From NCBI GenBank assembly GCA_964553285.1, contig CAZKKF010000001.1, forward strand, positions 1 through 64,000: 64,000 bases of DNA, in the 5' to 3' direction. A model generated the notes under the pieces. The model ran no database searches. It saw only the letters and a list, made by a program, of their open reading frames with translations, and had not been told where the DNA came from. Below are positions 17,251-25,032 of the stretch, piece after piece. Source of the stretch: CAZKKF01 sp964553285 (GTDB taxonomy: Bacteria > Patescibacteriota > Minisyncoccia > Phycocordibacterales > Zambryskibacteraceae). Position 1 is the stretch's first letter, and every line of letters begins with the position of its first letter. A program made the translations under genes and the position numbers.

Positions 17251-18411
17251 ATGAAAAAATTTGCAAAGATTGCGCTTTGGATATTTGCGGCACTTGCGGT
17301 CGTGCTTGGCGGCTGGTATGCGTACAGGGGCACGGGCGGGGAAGAGCTTGCTTTGCCTCTCGTGCCCGGGCAAAGTGTGGCCGAGGATGTGCCGGACGTG
17401 GAGACAGTTGCGGAAAATCTTTCCATACCGTGGGACATCGGCTTCTTGCCGGACGGCAGGATGCTTGTTACGGAGAGGGCGGGCAGGATGCTTATGCTGG
17501 ACGGGCAGGGAGGCCGCAAAGAAATAGCGATACCCGGCGTTGCGGCCCATGCGCGAGGCGAGGGGGGCCTGCTTGGCATTGCCATCCATCCGGATTTTGG
17601 TACGGAGGGTTTTGTGTATCTTTATATCTCCGAAGATCGCAACGGGCGGATAGAAAACGCCGTGTGGCAGTTTTGGTTTTCAAATGACGCTCTTATGACA
17701 CCCGCGCCAATTTTGGCCGGCATTCCCGGAGCCGCTTTTCATGGAGGCGGCAGGATTGAGTTTGGGCCTCCGGCGTCATGTCAATCGGGCCGGCCCGACT
17801 GTATGCTCTACGTGGCAACGGGAGATGCAAGCTCTGCCTCTCTGGCGCAGGATGTAAACTCTCTTGCCGGAAAAATACTTCGCGTGGATGCGCGAGGAGA
17901 AATCCCGGCCGGTAATCCGTTTGGTACCTCTATTTATTCTTATGGCCATCGCAATCCGCAGGGACTTGCTTGGGACAGCGCGGGCCGTTTGTGGTCTACG
18001 GAGCACGGCAGATCGGGTGCGGCATCGGGCTTGGATGAGCTTAACCTCATTGTCCCCGGAGGAAACTACGGCTGGCCCGCCATTGAGGGCGATGGGGCAA
18101 GGGAGGGGATGATTTCTCCGGCGGTGCATTCGGGGCCGAGCATTACATGGGCTCCGGCATCGGCCCTGTATTGGGACGGGAGTATTTTCTTTGGCGGCCT
18201 TCGCGGGCAGGCTCTGTATGAAGCGGTGCTTGAAGGGGAGAGTGTCAGGGAGGTAAGAGAGCATTTCAAGGGCGAGTTTGGCCGTATACGCACGGTGCGC
18301 CTCGGCCCGGACGGCATGCTCTACCTCACCACCAGCAACACGGACGGCAGGGGAGGCGGCGGGCACGGCGATGACAGGATAATCCGCATAAATCCGCGCC
18401 TTTTCAGATAG
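17251..18411 (+). CDS. PQQ-dependent sugar dehydrogenase family protein (soluble aldose dehydrogenase-like)
   Basis: The 386-residue protein has an N-terminal membrane anchor (about residues 5-22) and a six-bladed propeller of the glucose/sorbosone dehydrogenase family. Family motifs are IPWDIGFLPDGRMLVTER, RGEGGLLGIAIHPDF, SYGHRNPQGLAWD, WSTEHGRSG, DELNLIVPGGNYGWP and the final GPDGMLYLTTSNTDGRG. Members oxidise aldoses with PQQ outside the membrane. No PQQ biosynthesis genes are in this window, so cofactor scavenging or a changed function is possible. TATCAT ends six bases before the ATG, giving a leaderless mRNA. Confidence 0.85.
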   Translation: MKKFAKIALWIFAALAVVLGGWYAYRGTGGEELALPLVPGQSVAEDVPDVETVAENLSIPWDIGFLPDGRMLVTERAGRMLMLDGQGGRKEIAIPGVAAHARGEGGLLGIAIHPDFGTEGFVYLYISEDRNGRIENAVWQFWFSNDALMTPAPILAGIPGAAFHGGGRIEFGPPASCQSGRPDCMLYVATGDASSASLAQDVNSLAGKILRVDARGEIPAGNPFGTSIYSYGHRNPQGLAWDSAGRLWSTEHGRSGAASGLDELNLIVPGGNYGWPAIEGDGAREGMISPAVHSGPSITWAPASALYWDGSIFFGGLRGQALYEAVLEGESVREVREHFKGEFGRIRTVRLGPDGMLYLTTSNTDGRGGGGHGDDRIIRINPRLFR

Positions 18412-18465
18412 GCCGCCCTAAGCATGGTATAATTTTATGCGTATAAGAGATTGATAGAAAAAATC

Positions 18466-18855
18466 ATGAATTCAAAAAATGCGATAGTTATAGTGCTGGT
18501 TATACTGCTTGCGGTGCTTGGTTTTTGGGCATGGAAAAATTACGGCTCAAATGCTCCGGAGCTTTCAAGAGAGGAGGCTACAGTTCTTATTGACATGAGT
18601 TTGCCTTTTGAGTGCCTGGAAGAGGGCATGGAAGGCTACTTCGGAACCTGCACCGTTGAGGTGGAGAGCATGGGCCGCAGTGCCATGGTGTATGCCACCT
18701 ACGACAATTTGCCCGATGATTCCGTGAAGGCCGTGCGTTTTTCCGCTTCGGCATCTTACACGGGGGGCGCGTGGGTATTGGGCGAGACATCCGAAGCTTA
18801 TCTTTGCCAGGAAGGCCGCGGACAGCAGGAGTTTTCCGCCGCCTTGTGTATGTAA
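18466..18855 (+). CDS. Small membrane-anchored exported protein
   Basis: The 129-residue protein has one N-terminal membrane helix (about residues 5-24) and an outer domain of about 95 residues with four Cys (FECLEEG, GTCTVE, YLCQEG, ALCM), which could form two disulfides. It resembles the 10539 gene in layout and in the FEC start of its domain. TATAAT at 18427-18432 lies 33 nt upstream. Function is unknown. Confidence 0.6.
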   Translation: MNSKNAIVIVLVILLAVLGFWAWKNYGSNAPELSREEATVLIDMSLPFECLEEGMEGYFGTCTVEVESMGRSAMVYATYDNLPDDSVKAVRFSASASYTGGAWVLGETSEAYLCQEGRGQQEFSAALCM

Positions 18856-18902
18856 TGGCGTGATAGTACTCGCTTCGTTATAAGTATCATTCGTAAAAAA
18901 CA

Positions 18903-19247
18903 ATGAGATTAATCTTCAACTGGTTTATAGCGGCTGTGGCCATCATGATTTCGGCTTACATTCTGCCCGGTGTTTCGGTGGCCGGATGGGTGGCCGCGCT
19001 TGTGCTTGCGGTGGTGCTTGGCGCGATAAACGCCATCATCAAGCCGATGCTCATATTGCTTACTTTGCCCATAAACGTTCTTACCCTGGGGCTCTTTACC
19101 CTGGTCATCAACGCCGCTTTGGTAATGCTTGCGGCCTTGATTGTCCCCGGTTTTGCGGTGGGAAGTTTCTGGTGGGCCCTTCTCTTTGCCCTGGTGCTTT
19201 CGGTAGTGGTATGGGTATTTGAGCAGTTTGGAGGCCGTTCCAAGTAG
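18903..19247 (+). CDS. Phage-holin-like membrane protein (superfamily IV, YvlD-like)
   Basis: The 114-residue protein has four hydrophobic helices and the family marks SAYILPGVSV near the first helix, GAINAIIKPMLILLTLPINVLTLGLF in the middle (residues about 40-65), and INAALVMLAALIVPGF. These fit the PF04020 group (mycobacterial 4-TM holin family; YvlD in Bacillus). Despite the name, members are chromosomal membrane proteins, often linked with envelope stress. Nothing else nearby suggests a prophage. Confidence 0.82.
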   Translation: MRLIFNWFIAAVAIMISAYILPGVSVAGWVAALVLAVVLGAINAIIKPMLILLTLPINVLTLGLFTLVINAALVMLAALIVPGFAVGSFWWALLFALVLSVVVWVFEQFGGRSK

Positions 19248-19279
19248 GTTTTCGCTCACGCTATAGAGGCAGTGTGGAT

Positions 19280-19304
19280 AACAGCGCCCCTTGAGGGCGC
19301 TGTT
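19280..19304 (+). other. Intergenic hairpin
   Basis: AACAGCGCCC pairs perfectly with GGGCGCTGTT around a five-base loop. There is no T run, and the -10 box TACACT (19312-19317) of the next gene follows almost at once. It may stop read-through from the holin-like gene. Confidence 0.5.
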
Positions 19305-19323
19305 GCCGTGGTACACTTTTAGA

Positions 19324-19680
19324 ATGAAAATTACCAAAAGCAAGATAAAGAAACACGCCCGCAATATAAGAAATGTAAGCGAAGAGGAGTTTAAGGAACT
19401 GCAGGAAGGGTACCGCAAGCTCGTAGGCAACGTGCAGACAATGACCTCGCCCATGCTTATGGCGCTCTCTTTGCTCGGCGTTTTTGTCATCCTTTATTTC
19501 AGGTCCAACTTTATGGACATCATAGGGTTGCTGATTTTTGTTTATCCTTTTTATCTCTTCGTGCAGAAAGAGAGCCACGAGGAAGGTTTTTTTGAGGGGT
19601 ACTACGACCAGATGAGCAAGAAAGGTTCTTCGCATGATGATAAAAGCGCAAAAGAAGACGAAAAGTCTTCGGAAAAATAA
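19324..19680 (+). CDS. Small two-helix membrane protein with charged tails
   Basis: The 118-residue protein has a basic N-terminal tail (KITKSKIKKHARNIRN), two membrane helices (about residues 45-63 and 68-86), and a charged Ser/Lys/Asp/Glu C-terminal tail. The family is not recognised. TACACT ends six bases before the ATG, so the mRNA is predicted to be leaderless. The next gene starts after six bases. Confidence 0.55.
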   Translation: MKITKSKIKKHARNIRNVSEEEFKELQEGYRKLVGNVQTMTSPMLMALSLLGVFVILYFRSNFMDIIGLLIFVYPFYLFVQKESHEEGFFEGYYDQMSKKGSSHDDKSAKEDEKSSEK

Positions 19681-19686
19681 AAACTT

Positions 19687-20187
19687 ATGTCTCGCAAATC
19701 AAACAAGAAGACATGGAAAAACCTTGGTGTAGCTTTCATGTCTGTGGTAGTGGTACTGTTTTTGCTCGGAGTGATTCTTTATAAGGCTGGAAGTCCCATG
19801 GCTCACCAGTGGGCTTACCGCCTGGGCCTTGCCAACCAGTCGGCCATCCTTCTCACCGATACAAGCTGGGTTTGGGAAAGGACGGCTCTTCCAAGCGGCT
19901 CGGTCATTGAAGCGCCCGGAGGCAATCTCTTCGTGCTCTCCTTCGAAAAAGACGGACGCTTCACCAGCACCACCGACTGCAACGGCCTCTTTGGCAACTT
20001 CTCCGCAGCGGGTCAAGCTCTTGGGATGAGTTCCATCATCAGTACCGATGTGGCCTGCGGCCCCGCCACTTTGGAATCGGAGTACTCCGCCGAGCTTTCT
20101 AGAGCGAGCACCTTCTCCATATCCGGCAAGAGGCTGACAATAGGCCTCAGCAACGATACCGGAGTGATGACCTTCGTCAGGAAGTAA
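19687..20187 (+). CDS. Membrane-anchored META-domain protein
   Basis: The 166-residue protein has one N-terminal membrane helix (about residues 14-34) and a META/HslJ domain (about residues 57-165): TSWVWERTALPSGS, FEKDGRFTSTTDCNGLFGNF, a Cys in DVACGP, and the final LSNDTGVMTFVRK. META proteins act in the envelope and are linked with stress or drug tolerance in other bacteria. This is the second META protein in the window, after 5295-6083. It probably shares a transcript with the gene at 19324. Confidence 0.75.
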   Translation: MSRKSNKKTWKNLGVAFMSVVVVLFLLGVILYKAGSPMAHQWAYRLGLANQSAILLTDTSWVWERTALPSGSVIEAPGGNLFVLSFEKDGRFTSTTDCNGLFGNFSAAGQALGMSSIISTDVACGPATLESEYSAELSRASTFSISGKRLTIGLSNDTGVMTFVRK

Positions 20188-20221
20188 GTTCTGCCGGGGT
20201 TTTTCGGGGAGATCAAAAAAG

Positions 20222-20581
20222 ATGTCAAAAAGAAGTTTCCTACTTTGTCTTGGTCTGATCGCTTTCCTGCTCGCTGTCTTTAGCCCGCGGTTTGCCCTCT
20301 CTTTGGCTCTGCTTGCCACGCTTCTTCTGGTGTGGAGCAGGGTATCTACCCGCATTCCCCGCGTGAGCAGGTTTGCAGACGGACATTCAAGCCTCAGGAG
20401 CAAAAATCTTGAGATGGTAATGGAGCTTGCCCACAGGCAAGAGCGGATTACAAACAACGACGTTGAGGACATGCTGGGAGTTTCCGATGCTACGGCAAGC
20501 AGGTATCTATCACAGCTCAAAAAGAAAGGAGCGCTTTTGCAGGAGGGCGAAGGCAGGGGCACTTATTACCGCCTTCCATGA
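20222..20581 (+). CDS. Membrane-tethered winged-helix DNA-binding protein
   Basis: The 119-residue protein has an N-terminal hydrophobic hairpin (about residues 6-41), then a winged helix-turn-helix (about 58-119): NLEMVMELAHRQERITNNDVEDML, SDATASRYLSQLKKKGALLQ and a wing ending TYYRLP. The recognition helix SDATASRYLSQL is of DeoR/MarR type. A DNA-binding domain held at the membrane suggests signal-dependent regulation. It overlaps the next gene by four bases (ATGA), so the two are translationally coupled. Confidence 0.7.
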   Translation: MSKRSFLLCLGLIAFLLAVFSPRFALSLALLATLLLVWSRVSTRIPRVSRFADGHSSLRSKNLEMVMELAHRQERITNNDVEDMLGVSDATASRYLSQLKKKGALLQEGEGRGTYYRLP

Positions 20582-20973
20582 ACAGCGAAGAATTTTTGCT
20601 TATTGCCGAAGACGAGTTTGCCAGAGTGCCGGACAAGTTTCGCGACAGGATAAAAAATCTTATACTTGCCGTGGACGATTGTCCCGATGATGAATTGCGA
20701 AGGCAGGAAGGTTTGGCAGAGGAGGAAACTTTGCTTGGTTTTTATAAAGGCATACCGATGAGCGAGAGGGGGCACTTTTATGGCGTGGGCGAGACGATGC
20801 CCGACACTATTATTCTTTTTCGCCTGCCAATACTTGAGGCCGCAGAGGCGGAAGGAAAAGAAGTGCGCGAAGTGATAAAAGACACTTTGTGGCACGAGAT
20901 AGCGCACTACTTCGGCTTCAAAGAAAATGAAGTGCACGAAAGGGAACATGACGGCACCAACAGGTTCAGTTGA
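20578..20973 (+). CDS. Zincin-type metallopeptidase (PF06262-like)
   Basis: The 131-residue protein carries the zinc site HEIAHYFG (about residue 106) followed by an acidic helix with NEVHERE, as in the small minimal zincin family PF06262. Such proteins are single-domain cytoplasmic zinc peptidases with unknown substrates. The coupled upstream gene encodes a membrane-held transcription factor, so regulated proteolysis of that partner is an attractive but unproven idea. The stop is TGA. Confidence 0.82.
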   Translation: MNSEEFLLIAEDEFARVPDKFRDRIKNLILAVDDCPDDELRRQEGLAEEETLLGFYKGIPMSERGHFYGVGETMPDTIILFRLPILEAAEAEGKEVREVIKDTLWHEIAHYFGFKENEVHEREHDGTNRFS

Positions 20974-20989
20974 GTTCTAAAAATGGAGA

Positions 20990-21029
20990 GGGCCGGGCAC
21001 TTGAAAAAAAGTGCCCGGCCCGTCTTTTT
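20990..21029 (+). terminator. Strong terminator, possibly bidirectional
   Basis: GGGCCGGGCACTT (20990-21002) pairs with AAGTGCCCGGCCC (21009-21021), then GTCTTTTT follows on the plus strand. The minus strand also reads into a pyrimidine-rich tail, so it can serve the convergent gene as well. Confidence 0.88.
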
Positions 21030-21046
21030 GTGCAGCTCTCGAAGCC

Positions 21047-21505
21047 CTAGCTCCACTTCCCGAAATCCGGGGGTCTTGGAGCGTTGAGACAGCGCGAGCA
21101 CATGACAAAATCCCCGGTTGCCGCATACACCGCTTTTCTGTCCGGAAGACGGCGGTAGAATGCATCCACCGTGCCTTCATCCAGAAGCAGGAGGTTGAGA
21201 GTACGCTTCTCCTTGTCCCCGAAGAAGGCCAGTGGAATATTTACGACCTTGCTTGGTCCAAGGCGCACCGGCCGCGGGCGGGTGAGGAAGTGTACGCACT
21301 TGCGCACGACTTCCGAAATGCCTCCTTCGCCGGGGCGAATCCAGAACTCCTCGCCCTCGCACACGAGCCCCATCCTGTGGCAGATGCCCGGCAGGAGGAA
21401 TGAGAGCTTGGACAGGGAAACCGTTTCAAGCCCCCTTTCCTTGAGAGCCCCCAGGATAGCGAGGGTAATGTCCCGCGCGTCCATCGTCTCGTTGTTGTAA
21501 TGCAT
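21047..21505 (-). CDS. Hypothetical protein with strong SD and GC-rich codons
   Basis: The 152-residue protein is not recognised. It has an Arg/Lys-rich middle (LTRPRPVRLGPSKVVNIPLAFFGDKEKRTLNLLLLDEG) and a C-terminal CSRC pair. The first 45 residues look helical and HTH-like (ITLAILGALKERGLETVSLSKL), but no clear fold emerges. It has an AAAGGAGGG ribosome binding site four bases before ATG and a fair promoter (TTGATT, 17 nt, TAAAGT on the minus strand). GC-rich codon choice and the SD set it apart from its neighbours and link it with the genes at 6171 and 29217. Confidence 0.6.
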   Translation of the reverse strand: MHYNNETMDARDITLAILGALKERGLETVSLSKLSFLLPGICHRMGLVCEGEEFWIRPGEGGISEVVRKCVHFLTRPRPVRLGPSKVVNIPLAFFGDKEKRTLNLLLLDEGTVDAFYRRLPDRKAVYAATGDFVMCSRCLNAPRPPDFGKWS

Positions 21506-21602
21506 CTGACCCTCCTTTCCGGTGTGGGTTTTGCCTGATTGCTGCGGGAACTCCTGTTTGTACTTTAGGTGTATTGGCTGGATAAATCAAGCCGCCAAAA
21601 GT

Positions 21603-22043
21603 CTACTTACGCCTAATGCCGTCAATACCCCACATTTTTCCGGCATCGGAAGCGCTCAAATAAAGGAGCACCAGAGCGAAAATGATGTGATTGTCCACTA
21701 TCAGGGAATTGGCGTTGGGGTGGATTATGCCCAATGGCAGGTAGTAGAGGATCATGAGCAGTGCTCCAAGAGGGCCGGAATAGCGCACAAAAAGTCCGAG
21801 CAAGAGCGACACCCCCAGCAGGGTCAGGCTCCAGGCATTTATGAAGTTTATTATGGGCAGTATTTCGGGAGAGCCAAGCCATGTATAAAAGCCGCTGAAC
21901 ATCTTGGCGTTTTGCAGATACCCTTCGGCCGACCATGCGGGGTTTAGTACCTTGGTGATGCCGGCATAAAACATGTACCAGCCCATGGAAATGCGCACAA
22001 GAAAGAGCATTTTTTGTTTCATTTTTCTATTTTGATTACTCAT
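21603..22043 (-). CDS. DoxX-family membrane protein
   Basis: The 146-residue protein has four membrane helices and DoxX/SURF4 features: ISMGWYMFYAGITKVLNP at the start, FINAWSLTLLGVSLLLGLFVRYSG in the middle (positions about 80-103), and a final helix with NHIIFALVLLYLSASDAG. DoxX proteins are linked with redox and sulfur stress. Two starts are possible, 22043 and 22022 (MKQKMLF). The TATAAT at 22047-22052 ends only three bases before the first, so the second may be correct. Confidence 0.78.
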   Translation of the reverse strand: MSNQNRKMKQKMLFLVRISMGWYMFYAGITKVLNPAWSAEGYLQNAKMFSGFYTWLGSPEILPIINFINAWSLTLLGVSLLLGLFVRYSGPLGALLMILYYLPLGIIHPNANSLIVDNHIIFALVLLYLSASDAGKMWGIDGIRRK

Positions 22044-22126
22044 AAAATTATACCAGTAAAATATCATCTTTGGCCTGAAATTGCGGGGGATTTGTGAAGT
22101 GCGGCATAAGGCCATATAATTGGGCC

Positions 22127-23254
22127 ATGGCATTGAGGAGGATTATTATTGCGGCTTTGGCTCTTGCCGCTCCTCTGTCCCTTGCGGCGGCGACTTTTTA
22201 TATGGGCAGTGAATTTGCGGTGCGCAAGGGCGAGACCGCGCCGGGCAATGCATACATCCTTGCCCAGAACGTTACCATCGCCGGAGCGGTGGAAAGGGAT
22301 GTGCTTGCTTTGGGCAATATCGTATTCATCTCCGACAGTGTGGGAGAAGATGCGCTAATCGTGGGCAACAACGTGAGCGTGGTCTCATCCGTTGGCGGCG
22401 ACTTGCGGGTGCTTTCGGCCACTTCTCTGATATCAGGAACGGTGGATGGGGACATTGCCATGCTGTCGGCCAACGGCAGAACTCTGCCGGGCACGCATGT
22501 TGCCGGAGACATCATCGCCGGCGGCGGCAAGATAGTGATAGAGGGGGAAGTAAAGGGGAAGGTAACGGTGTCCGCAAAAACCGTCCATGTGAACGCCGAC
22601 ATCGCAGGTTCCCTCAACATCACCGCCGATGAAATAGTAATAGGCGATGAAGCCCTCATAGGCGGTGATTTTTCTTACAAATCCATGAGGCAGGCCGACA
22701 TATCGCCTCTGGCAACCGTGCTCGGCGAAGTGTATTACAATGAGATGGTCATACAGAAGTCTGATGGAAACTTCTTTTCCTTCCTGTGGAGCTCGTGGTT
22801 TTTGGTGAGATTCATAATTCTTTTTGTCTCGGCGCTTATCCTCTATGCCGTTTTGGGCAAGAGCCTGGTGCGCCTGTCGGTGCTTGCCAGAAAAGAAAAG
22901 TGGCGCAATATCGCCTCAGGCCTTCTCTTTGTGGTGGCGGCCATAGTGGCTTCGGTGCTCCTGGTGTTTACCGTCATAGGCTTGCCACTCTCGGCGGCCA
23001 CCATCGCTCTTTCGGTGCTCTTTGGCATCGTGGCCGCGGCGCTCTCTCCCATAGTGGTGGGCTCGTACATTCAGGTTTTGTCTGGGGGCGGAGAGGACGT
23101 AACCTGGAAAACCGTTCTTCTCGGCTCGGCGGTGTTTGTGGTGGTGGGCTCCCTGCCTTTGGTGGGGCTTGTTTTCAAGACGGTATTTTACCTGCTGTCG
23201 CTCGGTACCATTGCCAGAGTGCTCTTTGCCAAGATGCAGTTAATAAGAGAATAA
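22127..23254 (+). CDS. Exported bactofilin-like beta-helix protein with C-terminal membrane domain
   Basis: The 375-residue protein has a signal peptide (about residues 1-21) and a right-handed beta-helix (about 30-200) built from short repeats such as DVLALGNIVFISDSVGEDALIVGN (positions about 58-81), GGDLRVLSATSLISGTVDGD and GEVKGKVTVSAKTVHVNADI. That is the pattern of the polymer-forming bactofilin/DUF583 fold. About four membrane helices make up the last 150 residues. Ordinary bactofilins are cytoplasmic, so an exported helix tied to a membrane domain suggests an envelope scaffold. TATAAT (22115-22120) ends six bases before ATG, giving a leaderless mRNA. The Gmad2 gene follows after four bases. 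Confidence 0.8.
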   Translation: MALRRIIIAALALAAPLSLAAATFYMGSEFAVRKGETAPGNAYILAQNVTIAGAVERDVLALGNIVFISDSVGEDALIVGNNVSVVSSVGGDLRVLSATSLISGTVDGDIAMLSANGRTLPGTHVAGDIIAGGGKIVIEGEVKGKVTVSAKTVHVNADIAGSLNITADEIVIGDEALIGGDFSYKSMRQADISPLATVLGEVYYNEMVIQKSDGNFFSFLWSSWFLVRFIILFVSALILYAVLGKSLVRLSVLARKEKWRNIASGLLFVVAAIVASVLLVFTVIGLPLSAATIALSVLFGIVAAALSPIVVGSYIQVLSGGGEDVTWKTVLLGSAVFVVVGSLPLVGLVFKTVFYLLSLGTIARVLFAKMQLIRE

Positions 23255-23258
23255 TCAT

Positions 23259-23804
23259 ATGAAAAAAAGCGGAGTGATAATCATCGTGCTGGTGCTGGTC
23301 TTGCTTCTGTCGGCTTCAGCCGTATCAATAGACCGCCTTGGCAAGAGATCGCTCATTGAAGTTGATTCTTTCGTTTCCTGCATTGAGGCCGGCTTTCCCA
23401 TACTTGAATCATATCCGCGCCAGTGCAAGACTCCGGAAGGGGAGACTTTTATAGAAAGCGTGCCCGGCGTTGACGAAGGCTATCCTCTAGTAACAAGTCC
23501 TCTGCCCGGAGATACGGTCAGCCGTTCTTTCAGGGTTACAGGGAGCGCTCCGGGGTATTGGTTTTTTGAAGCTTCGTTTCCCATAAGAGTTCTAAACGAA
23601 GACGGGGAAGAAGTGGCTTTGTATATTGCTACCGCCCTTGAAGACTGGATGACGATGGAGTATGTGCACTTTGAAGCGGAGATATTTCTGCCGGAAAATA
23701 TGCCTTCCGGCAACACAACTTTGGTTTTGAGCAAAGACAACCCAAGCGGCCTAAGCGAGCTTGATCGCTCTATGAGCATCCAGGTTATCCTCGGCGAGGA
23801 ATAA
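23259..23804 (+). CDS. Membrane-anchored Gmad2 immunoglobulin-like protein
   Basis: The 181-residue protein has one N-terminal helix (about residues 5-23). A short motif with two Cys follows (FVSCIEAGFPILESYPRQC), often paired with this domain in Parcubacteria. The Gmad2-type Ig-like domain covers about residues 75-180 (VTSPLPGDTVSRSFRVTGSA, WFFEASFPIRVLNEDGEEV, GNTTLVLSKDNPSG). Gmad2 domains occur in surface and spore-related proteins. It is probably co-transcribed with the bactofilin-like gene. Confidence 0.8.
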   Translation: MKKSGVIIIVLVLVLLLSASAVSIDRLGKRSLIEVDSFVSCIEAGFPILESYPRQCKTPEGETFIESVPGVDEGYPLVTSPLPGDTVSRSFRVTGSAPGYWFFEASFPIRVLNEDGEEVALYIATALEDWMTMEYVHFEAEIFLPENMPSGNTTLVLSKDNPSGLSELDRSMSIQVILGEE

Positions 23805-23815
23805 TCCGCAATATT

Positions 23816-24994
23816 TTATTTTGTATCTACGATGCCGAAGGCGAGCAGTCCGCCAAGCATCAGTGCTGAACCCACCACCGCAAAAGACATAGGGAAAGAA
23901 AACAGAGCTATGGCAAGGCTTCCCGCAAAGGGAGCTATTATAAATGACAGCGGCCTCACAGAGCGGAAAAGCGCCACCACTCCCGTATCGTGTCCGGAGA
24001 CGTGTTTGAAAAAATAAGATTCCGAGGCTATCTCCACGGCGCTTGCTCCTGCGCGCGTGGCAAAAAGGGCCAAGGCCCACACGGCAACGGACGCGGAGGT
24101 TATCAGGGAAAGGGAAATGGTGGCGATGCCCGCAATGAAAAAGCCGGTAATCATTATCTCTTTTTCGCCGAGCACTCTGTCGGCAAGCTCTCCGAGAGGC
24201 AGTTCAAACAGGGCAAACGGAATAAGCATAACGGCAAATATGATACCCACCGCTTCCCAGGGCAGCCCCACGACTTGCAGAAGGTAAATCGGGCTCCACA
24301 CAACCATCCAGGAGTAAAAGAAGTTCAGGATAAACTGGAGCAGCATGCCGAGCCTCACAGTCTTTGGCATATCGGAGAGCTTGGCTCTCTTGGGGCTGCC
24401 CACCTTGATGTGTCCCGTTTCGGGATGCAGGAAGAACACAAAGAGCAGGGCCAAAAAAGATATGCCGTATACGAAAACAAAAGAGCCGCCGTTCATACCC
24501 GCCAATATTCCGGCAAGCAGGGGAGAGAGCACCAGCACCGTGTTTGCAAGCGTCAGGAAAATGCCGCGCACTTCGCCGGTGCGTCCTTCATCGGACATTT
24601 TGCTCTCTATGAATATGTCAAAAAGATAAAGTATGAGGCCTATCGCCGCCTGGTGCATGAGGAAAGACAGGCCCGCCGCCAAGGCGGAGCTTGCCGCGAG
24701 CATGCCAAGCGTTCCCACGGCTTCAATGGTCAAAACCGTACGAAGCAAAGAAAGTTCGGAGACTTTTCGCAGGAGCCTGTGGGAAAAGAATAGCGCCAAG
24801 AGGCTCACCGCAGAGCCTGCGGCATAAAGGAGCGACACCTCGGCATGAGTGAAGAACTTATCCAGGAAGGACGAGTTCACATATATGATGAGGTAGTAGT
24901 GAAGGGCTATGAGCGTTCCTCCCAGATACACTACGCCAAAGGGCTTGTTGCGGGCGAAGAAAGAAGACAGATGAAGATTACGCAAATGGCGCAT
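23816..24994 (-). CDS. MFS-type transporter
   Basis: The 392-residue protein has about 12 membrane helices in two halves, with the cytoplasmic middle loop around ETGHIKVGSPKRAKLSD, and a conserved ELPLGELADRVLGEKE loop in the second half (an MFS loop 8-9 motif). The substrate cannot be read from the sequence. It starts 38 nt after the RNase J stop on the same strand and is probably the last gene of a secG / peptide-binding protein / RNase J / MFS unit. It converges on the Gmad2 gene, with 11 nt between stops. Confidence 0.82.
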   Translation of the reverse strand: MRHLRNLHLSSFFARNKPFGVVYLGGTLIALHYYLIIYVNSSFLDKFFTHAEVSLLYAAGSAVSLLALFFSHRLLRKVSELSLLRTVLTIEAVGTLGMLAASSALAAGLSFLMHQAAIGLILYLFDIFIESKMSDEGRTGEVRGIFLTLANTVLVLSPLLAGILAGMNGGSFVFVYGISFLALLFVFFLHPETGHIKVGSPKRAKLSDMPKTVRLGMLLQFILNFFYSWMVVWSPIYLLQVVGLPWEAVGIIFAVMLIPFALFELPLGELADRVLGEKEIMITGFFIAGIATISLSLITSASVAVWALALFATRAGASAVEIASESYFFKHVSGHDTGVVALFRSVRPLSFIIAPFAGSLAIALFSFPMSFAVVGSALMLGGLLAFGIVDTK

Positions 24995-25032
24995 TGGCTC
25001 ATCTTACAGTTTTTTTGGCTTCTCTTCCAGAC

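Noticed and set aside
18903..19247. Prophage holin
   Set aside because: The family is named after holins but is chromosomal in many bacteria, and no lysis, capsid or integrase genes are nearby.
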